Below, one piece after another: positions 45,978 through 56,398 of a stretch of DNA of 64,000 bases (position 1 is the stretch's first letter; each line of letters begins with the position of its first letter). The notes below the pieces were generated by a model, which did not search any database, was not told where the DNA came from, and was given only the letters and a program-made list of their open reading frames with translations. Source of the stretch: Mesorhizobium sp. M8A.F.Ca.ET.218.01.1.1 (lineage in GTDB: Bacteria; Pseudomonadota; Alphaproteobacteria; Rhizobiales; Rhizobiaceae); contig NZ_SRUZ01000002.1 of the NCBI RefSeq assembly GCF_004791165.1, forward strand, positions 843,866-907,865, read 5' to 3'. A program made the translations under genes and the position numbers.

Positions 45978-46039
45978 ACCCTTCAATTTTGCCGTCCCGA
46001 TTAACGGTTTTGCCGCTTTTCGGTCCTAGGAATGGGACC

Positions 46040-47110
46040 ATGAAACGCGTCATCGCCATCGCCGACCGTGCAGCTTCCATCTCGCTGAAGCTGCTTGTCG
46101 CGCTCAACGTGCTGTTTTTCCTATCCTTCCTTGCTGTCCTGCTGTTCGCGGCCGGCAGGGCGCACGCGGAAATCCCGACCTGCACTGGCGCCGACATGCT
46201 GTCGGCCTTGCAGAAGGGCAGCCCCGCCACCTACGACAAGATCGAGGCAGAGGCCGCTGCCACGCTCAACGGCAAGGGTCTGCTGTGGAAGCTGGAAAAA
46301 TCAGGCGAACAGCCATCCTACCTGTTCGGCACCATGCACATGACCGATCCGCGCGTCACCACGCTGCCGGCCTATGCACAGAAGGCCTTTGACGCCGCCG
46401 GCACCCTCATCATCGAGACCACCGACGTGCTCGACAAGCAGAAGATGATGACGGCGATGCTGAAGGAGCCGGACCTGATGATGTTCACCGACTCCACGAC
46501 GCTGTCGTCATTGCTGTCGCCGGACGAGGCGGCAGCCATGAACGCCGCGCTCGACGCGCGCGGCATCCCGCCGGCAACGGTCGCCAAGATGAAGCCGTGG
46601 ATGCTGTCGGCCATGATGGCGCTTCCGGCTTGCGAACTCGCCCGCCAGTCCAGCGGAGCGCCGGTGCTTGACGTCAAGCTGGCCGAGAGCGCCAAGGCGG
46701 CGGGCAAGCCGGTGGAAGGATTGGAAACAGCCGAGAGCCAGCTGCGCGCCATGGCTTCGCTGCCGCTCGCCTTTCACATGAAGGGTCTGGTCGACACGCT
46801 GAAGCTGGGCGACAAGGTCAACGACATCAACGAGACCATGATCGTGCTCTACCAGCGTGGCGACACCGGCATGTTCTGGCCGCTGTTCCGCGCCGCCATG
46901 CCCGACGAGCAGAACGACCCTGCGGGCTACGCCGCCTTCGAGGAGACCATGATCACCAGCCGCAACAAGGTGATGGTCGATCATGCCGGGCCGATCCTGG
47001 CCAAGGGCAACGCCTTCATGGCGGTCGGCGCGCTGCATCTTCCCGGTCCCGAGGGACTGGTCGAGGATTTCCGCAAAGCCGGCTATACCGTCACGGCGGT
47101 GGGGCTTTAA
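46040..47110 (+). CDS. TraB/GumN-family secreted protein
   Basis: 356 residues from ATG 46040. The signal/anchor segment (residues about 15-35) ends in RAHAE. The TraB/GumN domain follows, with SYLFGTMHMTDPRVTTLP near residue 90 and a C-terminal FMAVGALHLPGPEGLVEDFRKAGYTV. This Tiki-like fold has conserved GxxH motifs and may be a metalloprotease-like hydrolase. It is not related to plasmid conjugation TraB. A decayed copy of its 3' end lies at 47672-47761. Confidence 0.85.
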   Translation: MKRVIAIADRAASISLKLLVALNVLFFLSFLAVLLFAAGRAHAEIPTCTGADMLSALQKGSPATYDKIEAEAAATLNGKGLLWKLEKSGEQPSYLFGTMHMTDPRVTTLPAYAQKAFDAAGTLIIETTDVLDKQKMMTAMLKEPDLMMFTDSTTLSSLLSPDEAAAMNAALDARGIPPATVAKMKPWMLSAMMALPACELARQSSGAPVLDVKLAESAKAAGKPVEGLETAESQLRAMASLPLAFHMKGLVDTLKLGDKVNDINETMIVLYQRGDTGMFWPLFRAAMPDEQNDPAGYAAFEETMITSRNKVMVDHAGPILAKGNAFMAVGALHLPGPEGLVEDFRKAGYTVTAVGL

Positions 47111-47113
47111 GCC

Positions 47114-47590
47114 CTATTTGATCAGGACCTGAGCCAGCATCGCCGGAACGATGATGCGGTGAAACGGCATGATGATGGCGAGATAGGTCCGCCCAAGCAG
47201 ATTATGCGTCTTCACGATCGTCGACGCAGCCACCTCCTGCCGGCCCGCGCCGAGATCGTTCACCTCCACCAGGATGCGGAAATCGAGATGCCGGTCGTCC
47301 AGCCCAAGGACGACCCTGCCATGTGCCTGGCTGATGAGCGGAAATATGCCGATCCTGCTTTCCGGCGGCGCGTCGGGTTCCGCCCCCGTTTTCAGCCCAA
47401 ATGGCCTGACCGCGAGGTTGCGCAGCTGCGTCAGCAGGCCGACCCATCCCGGTGTCCGCCCCAGCACGCGTTCGGCCGCGCCAATGGCGGTCAGGGCAAG
47501 GCCATCGGTTATCAGCACATATCGGTCGGCGAACTGAGCGCCGGCAAGAGCACCTTCGGGATCAGGAAAAGTCCGTGCAGTGGGCGTCAT
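47114..47590 (-). CDS. DUF2867 family protein
   Basis: 158 residues from ATG 47590, with GAGGG upstream. Longer in-frame starts run through the decayed TraB/GumN fragment. Family features include FPDPEGALAGAQFADRYVLI, VLGRTPGWVGLLTQLRNLAV and the core DDRHLDFRILVEV. The fold is probably a SRPBCC-like pocket, often next to SDR genes in other genomes; function unknown. The stop codon lies 3 bases from that of the TraB/GumN gene on the other strand. Confidence 0.75.
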   Translation of the reverse strand: MTPTARTFPDPEGALAGAQFADRYVLITDGLALTAIGAAERVLGRTPGWVGLLTQLRNLAVRPFGLKTGAEPDAPPESRIGIFPLISQAHGRVVLGLDDRHLDFRILVEVNDLGAGRQEVAASTIVKTHNLLGRTYLAIIMPFHRIIVPAMLAQVLIK

Positions 47591-47671
47591 ACCGGCAAAT
47601 CCCTCGTAACCAACGATAGCATCCGCTGGTGTGGCTGGCTGCGTGGCGAAACGCCGCCTGACCGACGCGTT

Positions 47672-47761
47672 CATCGCGGTCGGCGCGCCGCACTTCCCGA
47701 TCCAGAGGGACTGGTCGAGGATTTTCGTAAAGCCGGCTATACTGTCGCCGCTGTCAATTGA
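47672..47761 (+). pseudogene. decayed 3' fragment of a second TraB/GumN gene
   Basis: About 90 bases are closely similar to the end of the intact gene (47021-47110): GCGGTCGGCGCGC, then GGGACTGGTCGAGGATTT and AAAGCCGGCTATAC. The fragment reads FIAVGAPHFP in one frame and GLVEDFRKAGYTVAAV in another, so a frameshift has broken it. No 5' part remains. This suggests a former tandem duplication, now partly deleted and replaced by the DUF2867 gene. Confidence 0.7.
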
Positions 47762-47888
47762 GTCGGATGGCAACTGGCGGATCTGCCCGTCGTATTTTCG
47801 GCGTGTCCCTTCGCTAGCGTGAAACCTGTTCAACGATAGCGCGTTGATGTCTGTTGATTGATAATTTTCATCCACGGAGGACACTTTC

Positions 47889-48203
47889 ATGGCGAACACA
47901 CCAAACGACACTCCTAGGCCAAGCGGCGGCGGCGGCGGCAGCCCTTGGCTGATTGCGCTGGTCGTCGTTATTCTGGCGATTGTCGCGTATTACGTTTTCG
48001 GAAGAAGCGGCGAGCACCCGGCACCCGCCGAGCCGCCAGCGGCGAGCACCCCGGCCCCGGCACCCGCGCCGGCTGAACCGATGAAGCCTGCCGAACCGGC
48101 CAAGCCAGCCGAACCGGCGCCCGCGCCCGCCCCGGCTCCTGCACCAGCGCCCGCGCCGGCCCCCGCGCCAGCTCCGGCACCGGCTCCGGCACCGGCCAAC
48201 TGA
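47889..48203 (+). CDS. small membrane protein with Pro/Ala repeat tail (104 aa)
   Basis: A Gly-rich N-terminus and one membrane segment (about residues 19-37, LIALVVVILAIVAYYVF) are followed by a tail of 65 residues. The tail is built from PAEPAKPAEP and about 20 PA dipeptides. The tail should be extended and may span periplasm or peptidoglycan, as in TonB-like linkers. ATG 47889 has GGAGG nearby. A terminator directly follows. The PA array is encoded by mixed codons, so it is selected as protein and is not only a DNA repeat. Confidence 0.65.
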   Translation: MANTPNDTPRPSGGGGGSPWLIALVVVILAIVAYYVFGRSGEHPAPAEPPAASTPAPAPAPAEPMKPAEPAKPAEPAPAPAPAPAPAPAPAPAPAPAPAPAPAN

Positions 48204-48224
48204 TCGGCTCGATATCAAAGACGA

Positions 48225-48256
48225 ACGGCCCGCCGAATGGCGGGCCGTTTTGTTTT
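48225..48256 (+). terminator. rho-independent terminator
   Basis: A 10-bp GC stem (ACGGCCCGCC/GGCGGGCCGT) with loop GAAT is followed by TTTGTTTT. It lies 21 bases beyond the Pro/Ala-repeat gene. Confidence 0.85.
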
Positions 48257-48280
48257 GGGCGACGAGCACGGGGTGTTTTG

Positions 48281-48335
48281 AGATTCAGGGCAGGCCGAAC
48301 CGACCCTTCGTTCGCAGGCCGGCATCACCTGAATA
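48281..48335. repeat. dispersed repeat, copy A
   Basis: It begins AGATTCAGGGCAGGCCGA and ends TTCGCAGGCCGGCATCACCT followed by GAATA. The ends are imperfect inverted repeats (ATTCAGG and CCTGAAT). The second copy is at 61421-61486. It lies just past the lpdA stop codon. Confidence 0.75.
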
Positions 48336-48346
48336 TCAAGACAACC

Positions 48347-49753
48347 CTAAATGTGGATCGGCTTGAAGAACGTGGCCAGCGCCGCTTCCTTCACCGCTTC
48401 CGACATCGTCGGATGCGCGTGGCAGGTGCGGGCCAGATCCTCCGACGAGCCGCCGAACTCCATCAGCACCGCCGCCTCATGGATCATCTCGCCGGCGCCG
48501 AAGCCGACGATATGCACGCCGAGCACGCGGTCGCTCTGCTTGTCGGCGAGGATCTTCACGAAACCGTCGGTGTGCAGCATGGCGCGGGCGCGGCCGTTGG
48601 CGGTGAAGGGGAATTTGCCGACCTTGTAGTCGATGCCGGCCTTCTTCAGCTCCTCCTCGCTCTTGCCGACCGAGGCGATTTCCGGACTGGTGTAGACGAC
48701 GCTCGGAATGACATCATAGTTCACGTGGCCGGCCTGGCCGGCGATGGTTTCGGCCACCGCCACGCCCTCGTCCTCGGCCTTGTGCGCCAGCATCGGCCCG
48801 GCGATGACATCGCCGATGGCATAGATGCCGGGCACGTTGGTCCTGAGATGCCCATCGGTCTTGACCCGGCCGCGCTCGTCGACCTCGACACCCGCTTCCT
48901 TCAGCCCAAGGCTGTCTGAAAAGGCGCGGCGCCCGGTCGAGATCAGCACGACGTCGGCATCGATGGTCTCGGCCGCCCCGCCCTTCACCGGTTCGAAGGT
49001 GACGGTCGCGCCCTTCTTGGCCTTGGCGACGCCGGTGACCTTGGCGCCGAGCTTGAACTCGAAGCCCTGCTTGGAGAGCAGCCGCTGGAACTGTTTCGAC
49101 ACCTCGCCGTCCATGCCGCCCAAGATGGTGTCGAGGAACTCGACCACGGTGACCTTGGCGCCGAGCCGTGCCCAGACCGAGCCGAGCTCGAGCCCGATGA
49201 CACCGCCGCCGACCACCACCAGATGGCCGGGAACCTTCTCCAACGACAATGCGCCCGTCGACGACACGATCACCTTCTCGTCGAAGTCGACCTTGACGCC
49301 GGGAATGCCGGCGACGTCGGAGCCGGTGGCGATAACGATGTTCCTGGTCTCGATCTCCTCGACCTTGCCGTCCTCGCCGGTCACCGAGACCTTGCCGGCG
49401 GCGACAACCTTGCCGGTGCCGCGGAAGGCATCGATCTTGTTCTTCTTGAACAGGAAGGCGACGCCGTTGACGTTGGCCGACACCGTCGCGTCCTTGTGCG
49501 CCATCATCTTCTTCAGGTTCAGCTTGGGCGCCGGGATTTCGACACCCAGCGCGTCGAAGGAATGGCCGGCCTCGGCGAACATCTCCGAGGCATGAAGCAG
49601 CGCCTTGGACGGGATGCAGCCGATGTTGAGACAGGTGCCGCCGAAGGTGGCATTCTTCTCGACCACCGCGACCTTCAGCCCGAGCTGTGCCGCCTTGATG
49701 GCGCAGACATAGCCGCCCGGTCCAGAGCCGATGATAACCACGTCATAAGCCAT
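48347..49753 (-). CDS. lpdA: dihydrolipoyl dehydrogenase of 2-oxoglutarate dehydrogenase
   Basis: 468 residues. The FAD motif is [14 protein letters not shown], the redox disulfide is Cys41/Cys46 in [13 protein letters not shown], and the His-Glu pair in [13 protein letters not shown] is near the C-terminus. It reoxidises dihydrolipoamide on SucB with NAD+. It is the last gene of the minus-strand suc group and is separated from sucB by two non-TCA genes. Confidence 0.95.
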   Translation of the reverse strand: MAYDVVIIGSGPGGYVCAIKAAQLGLKVAVVEKNATFGGTCLNIGCIPSKALLHASEMFAEAGHSFDALGVEIPAPKLNLKKMMAHKDATVSANVNGVAFLFKKNKIDAFRGTGKVVAAGKVSVTGEDGKVEEIETRNIVIATGSDVAGIPGVKVDFDEKVIVSSTGALSLEKVPGHLVVVGGGVIGLELGSVWARLGAKVTVVEFLDTILGGMDGEVSKQFQRLLSKQGFEFKLGAKVTGVAKAKKGATVTFEPVKGGAAETIDADVVLISTGRRAFSDSLGLKEAGVEVDERGRVKTDGHLRTNVPGIYAIGDVIAGPMLAHKAEDEGVAVAETIAGQAGHVNYDVIPSVVYTSPEIASVGKSEEELKKAGIDYKVGKFPFTANGRARAMLHTDGFVKILADKQSDRVLGVHIVGFGAGEMIHEAAVLMEFGGSSEDLARTCHAHPTMSEAVKEAALATFFKPIHI

Positions 49754-49777
49754 GTTTGTTTCCCTTTTGCTTGGGGC

Positions 49778-50533
49778 TCAGCGGCCGCCGCTGACATTCA
49801 GGATCGCGCCCGTCGTATAGGACGCGGCATCGGATAAAAGATAGAGGACCGCGCCGGCGACTTCATCCGCGGTACCGGCTCTTTTCATCGGCAGCAGGTC
49901 GCGGAACCGTTCGATCCGGTCGGGCTGGCCGCCGGAGGCGTGGATTTCGGTGTCGATGATGCCAGGCCGCACCGCATTGACGCGGATGCCTTCCAGAGCC
50001 ACCTCGCGGGCAAGCCCGATGGTGAAGGTGTCGATGGCGCCCTTGGAGGCGGCGTAGTCGACATATTCGCCGGGCGAACCCAGCGTCGCCGCCGCCGACG
50101 AGATGTTGACGATCGCACCGCCCGAACCGCCATGCCGCGTCGACATGCGCTTGACCGCCTCGCGGGCACACAGGAACGAGCCCACGACATTGATGCGCAT
50201 CATGCGCTCCAGCCGCGACACATCCATCTCGTCGACGCGCGCCTTGACGTCAACGATGCCGGCATTGTTGACGAAGGCATCGAGCCTGCCAAAGGCGCGG
50301 TCGACGGCGCCGAACATGGCCACGATGTCGGTTTCCTTGCCGACATCGCCCCTGACGGCAACAGCGTCGCCGCCGCCGGCCCTGATCTCGGCAACCAGCG
50401 CATCGCCGGCAGCCTTGTTGGAGGCGTAATTGACCGCGACACGATAGCCGGCCTTGGCTCCGAGCCGGCAGATAGCGGCGCCGATGCCGCGGCTGCCGCC
50501 GGTGACCAGCAGCACTTTTTGCATCGTGGTCAT
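49778..50533 (-). CDS. SDR-family oxidoreductase
   Basis: 251 residues from ATG 50533, which overlaps the preceding stop codon (ATGA). The NAD(P) motif is TGGSRGIGAAI near residue 11, NNAG is in FVNNAGIVD, and the active-site YxxxK appears as YVDYAASKGA. This is a classical SDR of the FabG/glucose dehydrogenase-like kind. The substrate is unknown. It lies between sucB and lpdA, an unusual place. Confidence 0.85.
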   Translation of the reverse strand: MTTMQKVLLVTGGSRGIGAAICRLGAKAGYRVAVNYASNKAAGDALVAEIRAGGGDAVAVRGDVGKETDIVAMFGAVDRAFGRLDAFVNNAGIVDVKARVDEMDVSRLERMMRINVVGSFLCAREAVKRMSTRHGGSGGAIVNISSAAATLGSPGEYVDYAASKGAIDTFTIGLAREVALEGIRVNAVRPGIIDTEIHASGGQPDRIERFRDLLPMKRAGTADEVAGAVLYLLSDAASYTTGAILNVSGGR

Positions 50534-51042
50534 TCCTGGCACCCCTTCATCGAGAACACATCCGAGGGCACTTTCGAGAAGCCGGTGCCGCCGCCGTAGG
50601 CTCGGGATTGCCTGAGCACTGGCCCGAGATCGGGCAGGATCAGCGTCTTTGGCGCCTCTACGCCCTCGGCCGGCAACAGGCCGACAGCGCCCTTGTCATC
50701 GGCCGTATAGATGACGCCGTTCCACAGCGTGCAGGCGGCAAGCTCGGCGCCGGTCACGTCACCCTCCGGGCATTTGTACATCAGCGCGCCGTTTGGCCGC
50801 GATACGTCCTGGGTCCACATGACGATGCCGTTCAGCACCACATTGTTGTCGAGGATCAAGCGAAACGTGTTGGTGACTGTGGCCGAGGTGCCTGTCGGGG
50901 TGAAGTCGATCTCGGCGCCACTTTGTGCATCGCCGTAAACGGCAAGCTCGATTGGACAGGCGGCCTGGGCATTTGCAACAGGCGCGAGAATGCCGGCCAC
51001 CAGCACGACCGGTCCGGCGAGCCCAAGCAAACGGGCCATCAT
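50530..51042 (-). CDS. secreted protein of unknown function (170 aa)
   Basis: Starts at ATG 51042, with GGGGTGG upstream. A signal peptide of about 26 residues ends in ANAQA. The mature part is beta-rich, with four cysteines spread across it (AACPIEL, YKCPEGD, AACTLWN, KGCQE) that could pair. No family is recognised. It is placed 35 bases downstream of sucB and is coupled to the SDR gene by a 4-base overlap. Confidence 0.65.
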   Translation of the reverse strand: MMARLLGLAGPVVLVAGILAPVANAQAACPIELAVYGDAQSGAEIDFTPTGTSATVTNTFRLILDNNVVLNGIVMWTQDVSRPNGALMYKCPEGDVTGAELAACTLWNGVIYTADDKGAVGLLPAEGVEAPKTLILPDLGPVLRQSRAYGGGTGFSKVPSDVFSMKGCQE

Positions 51043-51077
51043 TGGCCACCCCTGCCGCAACCCGCCATCCGACCGCC

Positions 51078-52355
51078 TCAGAGATCAAGCACCAGCCGTT
51101 CCGGATCCTCCAGGCTTTCCTTGACCCGCACCAGGAAGGTCACCGCTTCCTTGCCGTCGACGATGCGGTGATCGTAGCTGAGCGCCAGATACATCATCGG
51201 CCGGATCACGATCTGGCCGCCGACCACGACCGGCCGGTCCTGGATCTTGTGCATGCCGAGAATGCCCGACTGCGGCGCGTTGAGGATCGGCGTCGACATC
51301 AGCGAGCCATAGACGCCGCCATTGGAGATGGTGAAGGTGCCGCCCTGCATGTCGGCGACCGACAGCTTGCCGTCGCGCGCGGCGATGCCCAGCCGGCCGA
51401 TATCCTTCTCGATCTCGGCGATCGACATCTGATCGGCATTGCGCACGACCGGAACCACGAGACCCTTTTCGGTGCCGACCGCGACGCCGATATGGGCATA
51501 GTTCTTGAAGATGATGTCGGTGCCGTCGATCTCGGCATTGACCGAGGGGATTTCCTTCAGCGCGTGCGTGACGGCCTTGGTGAAGAAACCCATGAAGCCG
51601 AGCTTCACGCCGTGCTTCTTCTCGAACACGTCCTTGTATTTGGTCCTGAGCGCCATCACCGCCGACATGTCGACTTCGTTGAAGGTGGTCAGCATGGCGG
51701 CGGTCGACTGCGCTTCCTTCAGCCGGCGCGCGATGGTCTGACGCAGCTTGGTCATGCGCACGCGCTCCTCGCGCGAAGCATCGTCGCCGGACGACGGCGC
51801 GCGCACGGCAACCGGTGCCGGCGCCGCCTTTGGCGTTTCGGCCGGCTGCGACGGCGCGCCCTTGGAGATGGCGTCGAGCACGTCGCCCTTCAGCACCTGG
51901 CCACGCTTGCCCGAGCCGGAAAGCTGGTCGACAGACAGATTGTTCTCGGCGATCAGCTTTGCCGCGGCCGGCGCCGGCGGCATGGTGCGTGGCTCGACCG
52001 AGCCGGCATCGCCGGCAACCTTGGCAGTCTCGGCCGCGGCCTGCTTGGTGGTCTGCGCCGCGTCGGGGCTGGACGCCTGCGCCACCGCTTGCGGCTTGGT
52101 CGCGGGAGCAGCCGCCCCACCGCCCGAAATCGACCCGAGCAGAGCGCCGACGCCGACCGTCTCACCTTCTTTTACAGTGATTTCGCCGAGCGTGCCGGCG
52201 GCGGCGGCAGGCACTTCCACCGTCACCTTGTCGGTCTCGAGCTCGACCAGCGGCTCGTCGGCGGCAATGGCATCGCCGACCTTCTTGAACCATTTGCCGA
52301 CGGTCGCTTCGGTGACGGATTCGCCCAGGGTGGGGACGCGGATTTCGGTAGCCAT
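51078..52355 (-). CDS. sucB: dihydrolipoyllysine succinyltransferase (E2 of OGDH)
   Basis: 425 residues from ATG 52355. The lipoyl domain carries the modified Lys43 ([15 protein letters not shown]). A Pro/Ala linker, an E1/E3-binding peripheral domain and a catalytic domain ending [11 protein letters not shown] (His/Asp pair) follow. It transfers succinyl groups to CoA. The frame is open further upstream, but the ATG at the lipoyl domain start is the evident beginning. sucA is upstream with a 46-base gap. Confidence 0.95.
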   Translation of the reverse strand: MATEIRVPTLGESVTEATVGKWFKKVGDAIAADEPLVELETDKVTVEVPAAAAGTLGEITVKEGETVGVGALLGSISGGGAAAPATKPQAVAQASSPDAAQTTKQAAAETAKVAGDAGSVEPRTMPPAPAAAKLIAENNLSVDQLSGSGKRGQVLKGDVLDAISKGAPSQPAETPKAAPAPVAVRAPSSGDDASREERVRMTKLRQTIARRLKEAQSTAAMLTTFNEVDMSAVMALRTKYKDVFEKKHGVKLGFMGFFTKAVTHALKEIPSVNAEIDGTDIIFKNYAHIGVAVGTEKGLVVPVVRNADQMSIAEIEKDIGRLGIAARDGKLSVADMQGGTFTISNGGVYGSLMSTPILNAPQSGILGMHKIQDRPVVVGGQIVIRPMMYLALSYDHRIVDGKEAVTFLVRVKESLEDPERLVLDL

Positions 52356-52401
52356 TGTGCCTGTCCGTTCTTTCGGTTCAGTTCTATTCGCCCAGTTCTG
52401 C

Positions 52402-55386
52402 CTATTCGCCGAGCGCGTCTTCGAGCAAGGCGGCGAGCTGGGCAAGGTGCTTTGACATCAGGCCGGTCGCCGGCGACGCGGCCGCGGGACGGCCGGTGTA
52501 GCGCACTCGCTGATGCTTGGCGTCGATATGCGCCAACACCCATTCCAGATACGGATCGATGAACGACCAGGCGCCCATGTTCTTGGGTTCCTCCTGGCAC
52601 CACACCATCTCGGCATTGCGGAAGCGTGACAGCTCGGTGATCAGCGCCTTGGCCGGGAACGGGTAGAGCTGTTCGACGCGCAGCAGGTAGATGTCGTTGA
52701 TGCCGCGCTTCTCGCGCTCCTCGTAGAGGTCGTAATAGACCTTGCCCGAGCACAGCACGACGCGGCGGATCTTGGAATCCTTGGTCAGCTTGATCGCCTG
52801 GTTGGGCAGCAGCTGGGCATCGTCCCACAGCAGCCGGTGGAACGAGCTTTCGCCCGAGATTTCCGGCAGCGTCGACACCGCCCGCTTGTGGCGCAGCAGC
52901 GATTTCGGCGTCATCAAGATCAGCGGCTTGCGGAAGTCGCGCTTCAGCTGCCGGCGCAAGATGTGGAAGTAGTTGGCCGGCGTCGTGCAGTTGGCGACCT
53001 GCATGTTGTCTTCGGCGCAAAGCTGCAGGAAGCGCTCCAGCCGGGCCGAGGAATGTTCTGGGCCCTGGCCTTCATAGCCGTGCGGCAGCAGGCAGACGAG
53101 GCCCGACATTCTGAGCCATTTGCGCTCGCCCGACGAGATGAACTGGTCGAACACCACCTGGGCGCCGTTGGCGAAGTCGCCGAACTGCGCCTCCCACAAG
53201 GTCAGCGCCTTCGGCTCGGCCAGGCTGTAGCCGTATTCGAAGCCTAGCACCGCCTCTTCCGACAGCATCGAGTTGATGACTTCGTAGCCGGCCTGCGCCG
53301 CCGACAGATTGTTGAGCGGGATGTAGCGGGTCTCGTCGCGCTGGTCGTAAAGCACGGAATGGCGCTGCGAGAAGGTGCCGCGCTCGGAATCCTGGCCCGA
53401 AAGCCGGATCGGGTTGCCGTCGAGCAGGATCGCGCCAAAGGCCAGCGCCTCCGCCGTCGACCAGTCGATGCCTTCGCCGGACTCGATCGCCTGACGCCGG
53501 TTCTCGAGGAAGCGGATGATCGTCTTGTGCGCCTCGAAACCCTTCGGCACCTCGGTCAGCTTCTTGCCGATTTCCTTCAGCGTCTTGACCGGCACGGCGG
53601 TCTTGCCGCGCCGCTGTTCGTCCTGGTTGTCGGCCGTGCGCAGGCCCGACCAGGCGCCGTCGAGCCAGTCGGCCTTGTTGGGCTTGTAGGCCTGGCCGAC
53701 TTCCCATTCGGCTTCCAGATGCGCGCGCCAGTCGGCCTTGAGCTGGTCGAGTTCGGCCTGGGTGATGTGGCCTTCGGCGATCAGCCGGTCGCCATAGATC
53801 TGCACCGTCGTCTTGTGGGTGCGGATGTTGCGGTACATGAGCGGCTGCGTGAAGGCCGGCTCGTCGCCCTCATTGTGGCCGAAGCGGCGGTAGCAGAACA
53901 TGTCCACGACCACCGGCTTGTGGAACTTCATGCGAAACTCGATCGCCACCTTGGTGGCGTGCACCACGGCTTCCGGGTCGTCGCCATTGACGTGGAAGAT
54001 CGGCGCCTCGATCATCTTGGCGACGTCGGACGGATAAGGCGACGAGCGCGAGAAACGCGGATTGGTGGTGAAGCCGATCTGGTTGTTGATGATGAAGTGC
54101 AGCGTGCCGGCGACGCGGTGGCCGCGCAGGCCCGACAGGCCGAGGATTTCGGCGATCACGCCCTGGCCGGCGAAAGCGGCGTCGCCGTGCAGAAGCAGCG
54201 GCAGCACCTTGGCGCGTTCCTCCAGCGGCACGATCTCCTCGCGGCCACGGCCGAACAGATAATCCTGCTTGGCGCGCGCCTTGCCCATCACCACCGGGTC
54301 GACGATTTCCAGATGCGAGGGGTTGGCGGTCAGCGACAGGTGCACCTTGTTGCCGTCGAACTCACGGTCGGACGAGGCGCCGAGATGGTACTTCACGTCG
54401 CCCGAGCCTTCGACCTCGTCGGGGGCGGCCGAGCCGCCCTTGAACTCGTGGAAGATGGCGCGGTGCGGCTTGGCCATGACCTGGGAAAGCACGTTCAGCC
54501 GGCCGCGATGGGCCATGCCGAGCACGATCTCCTTCATGCCGAGCTGGCCGCCGCGCTTGACGATCTGCTCGAGCGCCGGGATCAGCGACTCGCCGCCGTC
54601 CAGGCCGAAGCGCTTGGTGCCCTTGTACTTGACGTCGATGAACTGCTCGAAGCCTTCCGCCTCGACCAGCTTCTGCAGGATCGCCTTCTTGCCGGTGGCG
54701 GTGAAGGAAATCTCCTTGTCGGCGCCTTCGATCCGCGCCTGGATCCAGGCCTTCTCCTCGGGATCGGAAATATGCATGAACTCGACGCCGAGCGTCGAGC
54801 AATAGGTGCGGGTGAGTATCTCCAGCATCTGCCGGATGCTGCCGAATTCGAGCCCAAGCACATTGTCGAGGAAGATCGGCCGGTCGTAGTCGGCTTCGGT
54901 GAAGCCGTAATTCTCCGGCGACAGCTCGTTATAGTCTTCGAGCTTGGCAATGCCGAGCGGGTCGAGATTGGCGTGCAGATGGCCGCGCATGCGGAAGGCG
55001 CGGATCATCATGATGGCACGCACCGAATCGCGCGTCGCCTGGTGCACGTCGGCGTCGGACAGCACGACCCCGTTGGTGACCGCCTTGTCCTTGACCTTCT
55101 TTTCCAGGTGCTTCTCGACAATGCCCCAATTGCCGTCGAGCGCGGACACCAGTTCGCCATTGGCCTGCAGCGGCCAGGAGGGTTTTGCCCAGGAAGCGCC
55201 CTTGGCGTTCCTGCGCACATCACCGGCATCGTCCTTCAGACCCGCGAAGAACTCCTGCCACTCGGGATTGACCGAAGCGGGATCGTCCTCATAGGCGGCG
55301 TAGAGCGCGTCGATATAATCGGCATTGCCGCCATAGAGGAAAGAGGTGAGCGAAAACCGGTCGTTGGCCTGATCTTGTCGTGCCAT
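52402..55386 (-). CDS. sucA: 2-oxoglutarate dehydrogenase E1 component
   Basis: 994 residues, the usual size. It has the N-terminal [14 protein letters not shown] region that binds E2, the thiamine-diphosphate region ([41 protein letters not shown]) and the C-terminal transketolase-like and E1-specific domains. It decarboxylates 2-oxoglutarate and succinylates the lipoyl group on SucB. It is the largest gene of the TCA group, and sucD lies upstream after a 97-base gap with a hairpin. Confidence 0.97.
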   Translation of the reverse strand: MARQDQANDRFSLTSFLYGGNADYIDALYAAYEDDPASVNPEWQEFFAGLKDDAGDVRRNAKGASWAKPSWPLQANGELVSALDGNWGIVEKHLEKKVKDKAVTNGVVLSDADVHQATRDSVRAIMMIRAFRMRGHLHANLDPLGIAKLEDYNELSPENYGFTEADYDRPIFLDNVLGLEFGSIRQMLEILTRTYCSTLGVEFMHISDPEEKAWIQARIEGADKEISFTATGKKAILQKLVEAEGFEQFIDVKYKGTKRFGLDGGESLIPALEQIVKRGGQLGMKEIVLGMAHRGRLNVLSQVMAKPHRAIFHEFKGGSAAPDEVEGSGDVKYHLGASSDREFDGNKVHLSLTANPSHLEIVDPVVMGKARAKQDYLFGRGREEIVPLEERAKVLPLLLHGDAAFAGQGVIAEILGLSGLRGHRVAGTLHFIINNQIGFTTNPRFSRSSPYPSDVAKMIEAPIFHVNGDDPEAVVHATKVAIEFRMKFHKPVVVDMFCYRRFGHNEGDEPAFTQPLMYRNIRTHKTTVQIYGDRLIAEGHITQAELDQLKADWRAHLEAEWEVGQAYKPNKADWLDGAWSGLRTADNQDEQRRGKTAVPVKTLKEIGKKLTEVPKGFEAHKTIIRFLENRRQAIESGEGIDWSTAEALAFGAILLDGNPIRLSGQDSERGTFSQRHSVLYDQRDETRYIPLNNLSAAQAGYEVINSMLSEEAVLGFEYGYSLAEPKALTLWEAQFGDFANGAQVVFDQFISSGERKWLRMSGLVCLLPHGYEGQGPEHSSARLERFLQLCAEDNMQVANCTTPANYFHILRRQLKRDFRKPLILMTPKSLLRHKRAVSTLPEISGESSFHRLLWDDAQLLPNQAIKLTKDSKIRRVVLCSGKVYYDLYEEREKRGINDIYLLRVEQLYPFPAKALITELSRFRNAEMVWCQEEPKNMGAWSFIDPYLEWVLAHIDAKHQRVRYTGRPAAASPATGLMSKHLAQLAALLEDALGE

Positions 55387-55419
55387 TTTTGTCCGCGGAG
55401 CCTGGCTCCGTCTCCTTTT

Positions 55420-55480
55420 GAAGGGAATGGTGAGCAGTCAGCTGCTACTCACCGTTAGTCCCTATTCACTACTGCCTACT
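55420..55480. repeat. hairpin and heptamer-like repeats between sucD and sucA
   Basis: GGTGAGCAG at 55429-55437 can pair with CTACTCACC at 55445-55453 (one G.T pair). It is followed by AGTCCCTATTCACTACTG and CCTACTCACT, near-copies of the CCCTATT and TACTCCC-type words seen at 14 kb. It lies within the sucD-sucA part of the operon, where it may tune the sucA level. Confidence 0.5.
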
Positions 55481-55483
55481 CAC

Positions 55484-56386
55484 TTAACCCTTGATCGCCT
55501 CGACCAAGGTCGTGCCCAGCCGCGCCGGCGAGGGCGAAACCTTGATGCCTGCCGATTCCATCGCCGCGATCTTGTCTTCGGCGCCGCCCTTGCCGCCGGA
55601 GATGACCGCGCCCGCATGACCCATGGTGCGGCCGGCCGGTGCGGTGCGCCCGGCGATGAAGCCCGCCATCGGTTTCCGGCGGCCGCGCTTGGCCTCGTCC
55701 TTGAGGAACTGCGCGGCGTCTTCCTCGGCCGAGCCGCCGATCTCGCCGATCATGATGATCGACTTGGTCTCGTCGTCGGCAAGGAACATCTCGAGCATGT
55801 CGATGAACTCGGTGCCCTTGACGGGATCGCCGCCGATGCCGACGGCGGTGGTCTGGCCGAGGCCGACATTGGTGGTCTGGAACACAGCCTCATAGGTAAG
55901 CGTTCCCGAGCGCGAAACAACGCCGACCGAGCCCTTGCGGAAGATGTTGCCGGGCATGATGCCGATCTTGCATTCGTCGGGGGTGAGCACGCCCGGGCAG
56001 TTCGGCCCGATCAGCCGCGACTTGGAGCGGTCGAGCCGCGCCTTGACCTTGACCATGTCCATCACCGGAATGCCTTCGGTGATGCAGACGATGAGCGGGA
56101 TTTCAGCCTCGATCGCCTCGATGATGGCTTCGCCCGCGCCAGCCGGCGGCACGTAGATGACGGAGGCGTTGGCGCCCGTCCTTTCCTTGCCTTCGGCGAC
56201 AGTGGCGAAGATCGGCAGGCTCTCGCCCTTCGAGCCGTTCCAGGTCTCGCCGCCCTTCTTGGGATGGATGCCGCCGACCATCTTTGTCCCGTGATAGGCC
56301 AGCGCCTGTTCGGTATGGAACGTGCCGGTCTTGCCGGTCAGGCCCTGCACCAGCACCTTGGTGTTCTTGTCGACGAGAATGGACAT
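55484..56386 (-). CDS. sucD: succinyl-CoA synthetase alpha subunit
   Basis: 300 residues. The CoA-binding Rossmann part ([15 protein letters not shown]) is followed by the phospho-histidine motif [13 protein letters not shown] (His257). It makes succinate and ATP or GTP from succinyl-CoA with SucC. It is separated from sucC by a cupin gene and a DUF1579 gene, whereas sucC and sucD are normally adjacent. The start lies 12 bases beyond the DUF1579 stop. Confidence 0.96.
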   Translation of the reverse strand: MSILVDKNTKVLVQGLTGKTGTFHTEQALAYHGTKMVGGIHPKKGGETWNGSKGESLPIFATVAEGKERTGANASVIYVPPAGAGEAIIEAIEAEIPLIVCITEGIPVMDMVKVKARLDRSKSRLIGPNCPGVLTPDECKIGIMPGNIFRKGSVGVVSRSGTLTYEAVFQTTNVGLGQTTAVGIGGDPVKGTEFIDMLEMFLADDETKSIIMIGEIGGSAEEDAAQFLKDEAKRGRRKPMAGFIAGRTAPAGRTMGHAGAVISGGKGGAEDKIAAMESAGIKVSPSPARLGTTLVEAIKG

Positions 56387-56398
56387 CGGAGCCCTTTT

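Noticed and set aside
46040..47110. Conjugation protein TraB
   Set aside because: The motifs are those of the TraB/GumN (Tiki-like) family, unrelated to plasmid TraB; no tra genes are present.
47159..47761. Plus-strand gene opposite the DUF2867 gene
   Set aside because: Most of it is antisense to DUF2867; only the last 90 bases are meaningful, as a remnant of the TraB/GumN gene.
47968..48199. Gly/Ala-repeat gene on the minus strand
   Set aside because: It is the antisense of the Pro/Ala-repeat gene, which has a start site, membrane segment and terminator on the plus strand.
53359..55458. Long plus-strand open frame opposite sucA
   Set aside because: Mirror of sucA codon usage, no ribosome site, no known domain.
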